Part shown: positions 61,496 to 64,000 of the stretch, piece by piece
Layout: the number at the start of each line of letters is the position of its first letter
Numbering within the stretch: the first letter of the stretch is position 1
Origin: Serratia silvae
Lineage (GTDB): Bacteria; Pseudomonadota; Gammaproteobacteria; Enterobacterales; Enterobacteriaceae
Length of the DNA stretch: 64,000 bases
NCBI RefSeq assembly: GCF_023282985.1
Contig: NZ_JAGQDC010000007.1
Span: forward strand, 62,001 to 126,000
Direction of reading: 5' to 3'
Notes under the pieces: generated by a model
Told to the model about the DNA's origin: nothing
The model's input: the letters and a program-made list of their open reading frames with translations, nothing else
Databases searched by the model: none
Position numbers and translations under genes: made by a program

Positions 61496-61531
61496 TGCAT
61501 CCTACCTTTTCCTTTAGTACCTAAAAGGTAC
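61478..61531. repeat. Left copy of duplicated HxlR start/promoter segment
   Basis: 54 bases covering the first six HxlR codons and its operator match 63024-63077 without gaps at 48 positions. Weaker similarity continues to about 61560. Confidence 0.85.
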
Positions 61532-61533
61532 TA
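61515..61533. promoter_or_regulatory. Palindromic operator of the HxlR regulator
   Basis: TAGTACC-TAAAA-GGTACTA is a perfect 7+7 palindrome ending 20 bases from the HxlR start codon. It has the spacing usual for HxlR dimers. A degraded version lies before the SDR gene (63059-63097). Confidence 0.65.
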
Positions 61534-61687
61534 TAGCATCAATGAAGCAGTAACTTGTCAATCAGTGGCAAGGTTACGTCCCAATAGATTTTTCTATTGT
61601 GCTCATCTGGTTAAAAAACGCTTGCAATGTTACCACATGGTAACATAAGATGAGTTTTAAATTTCAGAGAATTAATGAGATAAGAGA

Positions 61688-62269
61688 ATGGTCAAAGACA
61701 GAGAAATAACGGAGCAAAAACTAATTGATTCCATAGGTCATCTCATTGAGAAAGTAGGATTTGAAAACATTGGTGTAAATATCGTATCAAAAGAAGCTGG
61801 CGTCTCGAAAGCATTAATATACCGATACTTCAATTCACTGGATGAATTAATATATCGTTATATGGAGAAAAATGATTTTTGGATCAACTTACCGCAGAAG
61901 CTCCCCGAAAAATCAAATATAAAAATATATTTAAAACAGATGTTCCGCGAGCAAATAACTCAAATGAGAGCAAATATCGCATTAAAGCGCCTTCATCGCT
62001 GGGAGTTATCTGCAGATAACCCCCTGATTAATAAATTGCGTGAGCAAAGAGAGTTAAATGGGTTACGCCTGACGAAGTTTATTAGTCAATTTAGTAAAGT
62101 ATCCCAAACCGAGCACGCAGCCATCGCTACGATCACGAGTGCAGCGGTCAGTTATCTGATATTATTAGAAGAAAACTGCCATGAGTATAATGGGATAAAT
62201 ATTCGGAGCGATACCGGCTGGGAACACATCATTCAAGGTATAGATAAGTTAATAGATCTCATATATTAA
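61688..62269 (+). CDS. TetR/AcrR-family regulator
   Basis: The 193-residue protein has a TetR-type N-terminal helix-turn-helix (GFENIGVNIVSKEAGVSKAL then IYRYFNSLDELIY, about 24-55) and a helical ligand domain. The gene is AT-rich with rare codons compared with its neighbours. It lies upstream of a lipoprotein gene in the same direction, 19 bases apart, and both are flanked by a duplicated promoter segment, so the pair looks acquired together. The ligand is unknown. Confidence 0.85.
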   Translation: MVKDREITEQKLIDSIGHLIEKVGFENIGVNIVSKEAGVSKALIYRYFNSLDELIYRYMEKNDFWINLPQKLPEKSNIKIYLKQMFREQITQMRANIALKRLHRWELSADNPLINKLREQRELNGLRLTKFISQFSKVSQTEHAAIATITSAAVSYLILLEENCHEYNGINIRSDTGWEHIIQGIDKLIDLIY

Positions 62270-62288
62270 ATAGCAAGGAGCTAACACC

Positions 62289-63005
62289 ATGAAGAAAACA
62301 ACCGTCGCACTCAGTTTATTATTCCTTACTGCATGCCAACAAGAGACCAAACAGTTTACCCACGGAAATATTAGCGTGGATATAAAAACTGGCGAACAAT
62401 GGCAACATTCTTTTAAACTATTTTGGGGAATTAAAGTCAAAAACGATCCTCAGATTGCCATCTGGCTAGAAGATATGGAGGGAAGATATCTTTCAACAGT
62501 GTATGTCAGCAAGAAAATTGCCACACAGGGATGGATATTTTCCGGCGGCAATCGACGTAAAGAAGCACTACCCTACTGGAGTCATAAGCGTGGGGTACAA
62601 GATAACGACGGCTTATATCTACCAAGTAAAAAAGCGCCATTACCTGATGCTATCACCGGGGCAACTCCGTCGGCTGACTTCGACCTTAAAATCTCGCAAC
62701 CAAATGGACAAGCGCAGTTCATTTTAAAAGCAGAATTTAACCACTCCACTGACTTCAATGATTACTACCCCAAATCTGCCAAGCCAGGTGATGCCGGTTA
62801 CTCTGGAGGTGAAGAAGGCAGCGGCCAGCCCGCATTGGTTTACCAGGCGGTGATTGATCTTAGTTCACAACAAAAAACGTTTAAGGCGCAACTCATTGGC
62901 CATAGCAGCCCAAATGGCAGTAACGGTGAACTATTTGACGATCTATCAACCATAACTTCAGCGAAAGATATCGTAAAAGAGATCGTCGTTGATATCGTCG
63001 ATTAA
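62289..63005 (+). CDS. Lipoprotein of unknown function (DUF2271-like?)
   Basis: The 238-residue precursor has a lipobox ending at C16 (LTAC). The mature part contains LPYWSHKRG, DAITGATPSADFDLKIS and VYQAVIDLSS, a layout that recalls periplasmic proteins of the DUF2271 type; I am not sure of this. The segment DAITGAT resembles the ApbE flavin-attachment pattern but may be coincidental. It follows the TetR gene by 19 bases and has a good AAGGAG site, so the pair form an operon. Confidence 0.7.
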   Translation: MKKTTVALSLLFLTACQQETKQFTHGNISVDIKTGEQWQHSFKLFWGIKVKNDPQIAIWLEDMEGRYLSTVYVSKKIATQGWIFSGGNRRKEALPYWSHKRGVQDNDGLYLPSKKAPLPDAITGATPSADFDLKISQPNGQAQFILKAEFNHSTDFNDYYPKSAKPGDAGYSGGEEGSGQPALVYQAVIDLSSQQKTFKAQLIGHSSPNGSNGELFDDLSTITSAKDIVKEIVVDIVD

Positions 63006-63023
63006 ATATATTTCTGCCGCTCG

Positions 63024-63077
63024 TTTCACTGTTGACGCCATTGCATCCCACCTTGTCCTTTAGTATCCAAATGGCAC
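63024..63077. repeat. Right copy of the HxlR start/promoter segment
   Basis: It matches 61478-61531 at 48 of 54 positions and includes the HxlR start codon and first six codons on the minus strand, then breaks off into unrelated sequence. It lies before the SDR gene, with an extra GGTACTA half-site (63091-63097). Confidence 0.85.
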
Positions 63078-63139
63078 CTACTATGCAAAAGGTACTAACA
63101 CATCAATAATGGCGTAACTGTCCAACGAGAGGAAGGGTT

Positions 63140-63895
63140 ATGTCACGATTAGCAGGTAAATACGCGTTGATTACTGGGGGAACCAGCGGCATCGGGCTGG
63201 AGACAGCCCGGCAGTTTATTGCCGAAGGGGCCACAGTGGCGATCACTGGGCGCAGCGCAAGCAGGTTAACAGCAGCTGGCGAAACGCTAGGGGAAGTCGT
63301 ACTGTTACACAGTGATGCCGGGGATATCGATCAACAGCCGATTTTGGCCGCGCAGTTGGCTAAATGCTGGCCCCGATTGGACATTCTGTATATCAATGCC
63401 GGTGATGTCACGCACCTGCCGTTGCAGGAATGGGATGAGCAGCGATATGACCAACTGATGAACACCAATCTCAAAGGCCCACTGTTTTTGATCCAGGCTC
63501 TGCTGCCATTGCTGGGCAATCCCGCCTCGGTGATCCTGTGTGGTTCCGTCAGCGCCCATATTGGCCTGGCGCAAAGTAGCGTCTATGCCGCCAGTAAAGC
63601 CGGAATTTTGTCTTTGGCGCGTTCGCTTTCAGCCGAGCTGCACCCGCGCGGTATTCGCGTCAACGGCCTCAGTCCTGGCCCAACGGCAACTCCGGCGCTG
63701 GGCAAGCTGGGCTTACCGGCACAGGCTGAACAGGCATTGCGCGAAGAGATCCACGCTCTGGTACCGATTGGCCGCATGGGGACCGTGCTGGAATTGGCCA
63801 AAGCCGCCGTGTTCCTCGCGTCTGACGAATGCAGTTATATGGTGGGCAGTGAACTATTAATCGACGGTGGCGTAGGGAGTCTGGCAGGGAGTTGA
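63140..63895 (+). CDS. Short-chain dehydrogenase/reductase
   Basis: The 251-residue classical SDR has the cofactor loop ITGGTSGIGLETA, NAG in ILYINAGDVTHL, the catalytic serine in LCGSVSAH, YAASK (catalytic Tyr and Lys) and PGPTATPALGKLG. It reduces or oxidises an unknown carbonyl or alcohol, probably with NADP(H), since no acidic residue follows the second strand. AGAGGAAGG precedes the ATG. A copy of the HxlR promoter upstream suggests control by that regulator. Confidence 0.88.
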   Translation: MSRLAGKYALITGGTSGIGLETARQFIAEGATVAITGRSASRLTAAGETLGEVVLLHSDAGDIDQQPILAAQLAKCWPRLDILYINAGDVTHLPLQEWDEQRYDQLMNTNLKGPLFLIQALLPLLGNPASVILCGSVSAHIGLAQSSVYAASKAGILSLARSLSAELHPRGIRVNGLSPGPTATPALGKLGLPAQAEQALREEIHALVPIGRMGTVLELAKAAVFLASDECSYMVGSELLIDGGVGSLAGS

Positions 63896-63933
63896 AAGAT
63901 GCCCCCTTCCCTATTTTTATTAATAATCCCCAT

Positions 63934-63959
63934 AAAAAAAGGGAGGCCTAAGCCTCCCC
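63934..63959 (-). terminator. Intrinsic terminator of ptsG
   Basis: Leftward, GGGAGGC pairs with GCCTCCC around a 4-base loop and is followed by TTTTTTT. It lies 20 bases past the stop at 63979-63981 and also separates the convergent SDR gene. Confidence 0.8.
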
Positions 63960-63978
63960 ATTAACTCCCCTACCTGAA

Positions 63979-64000
63979 TCAGTTGTTACGGATGTATTCA
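63979..64000 (-). CDS. ptsG: C-terminal end of a gene, probably ptsG
   Basis: Only six codons are visible, EYIRNN, then a stop. The ending resembles the tail of the glucose PTS enzyme IIBC (E. coli PtsG ends in a similar IRN(H/N) sequence, as I recall), and ptsG lies beyond hinT in E. coli. The strand and the terminator agree. Identity rests mainly on gene order. Confidence 0.5.

Overview
The window looks like a chromosomal segment of a Serratia-like member of the Enterobacterales. From icd rightward the gene order is the E. coli 25-27 min order: icd / rluE-nudJ-mnmA-hflD-purB / phoPQ-roxA / pepT / potABCD / cobB-nagK / lolCDE / mfd / ycfJ / ndh / ycfP-nagZ-thiK-lpoB-ycfL-hinT, ending at the last codons of a probable ptsG. 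The proteins are close to the E. coli ones and keep their catalytic residues. The left third is accessory metabolism and defence. The genus is inferred from content, not proven.

Layout. 1-3144: histidine utilisation (hutC, hutI, hutG) with two HutC-type operators. 3503-5044: D-aminopeptidase-like S12 hydrolase. 5376-8287: a doubtful small membrane ORF, tsx, an unrecognised 90-residue protein and yddG. 8381-15652: putrescine utilisation, puuP-puuA diverging from puuD-puuR-puuC-puuB, with no puuE. 15653-18622: an AT-rich accessory stretch holding a membrane-anchored OmpR/CadC-type regulator, a LysE-type exporter behind a consensus CRP site, a candidate ArcZ-like small RNA, a 53-residue zinc-ribbon protein and a lipoprotein built from the TolA C-terminal domain.

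18693-28165: a complete type I-F CRISPR-Cas locus. Order: a one-spacer mini-array with a variant repeat, then cas6f, cas7f, cas5f, cas8f, cas2-3 and cas1, then a main array of 16 repeats and 15 spacers. Everything is transcribed leftward. Both arrays have a similar leader with an IHF-type site at nearly the same distance. The locus sits just past the 3' end of icd, a known integration hotspot.

28595-60987: core genes. RNA modification (rluE, mnmA), nucleotide and purine metabolism (nudJ, purB), Mg2+ sensing (phoPQ, behind two PhoP boxes), ribosomal oxygenase, peptidase T, spermidine/putrescine ABC importer, sirtuin, GlcNAc kinase, lipoprotein export, transcription-coupled repair, NADH dehydrogenase II and murein recycling. 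Putrescine can enter through PotABCD or PuuP and be degraded through Puu. NagZ and NagK both serve recycling of wall amino sugars.

61136-63895: an HxlR regulator and an SDR oxidoreductase that seem once to have shared a divergent promoter, now split by a low-GC tetR-lipoprotein module. The HxlR promoter and first codons are present on both sides of the module.

The points most worth following up are the ArcZ-like RNA at about 17587-17708, the variant-handle mini-array at 18693-18780, the split HxlR/SDR divergon, and the stand-alone TolA-domain lipoprotein beside the CRISPR locus.
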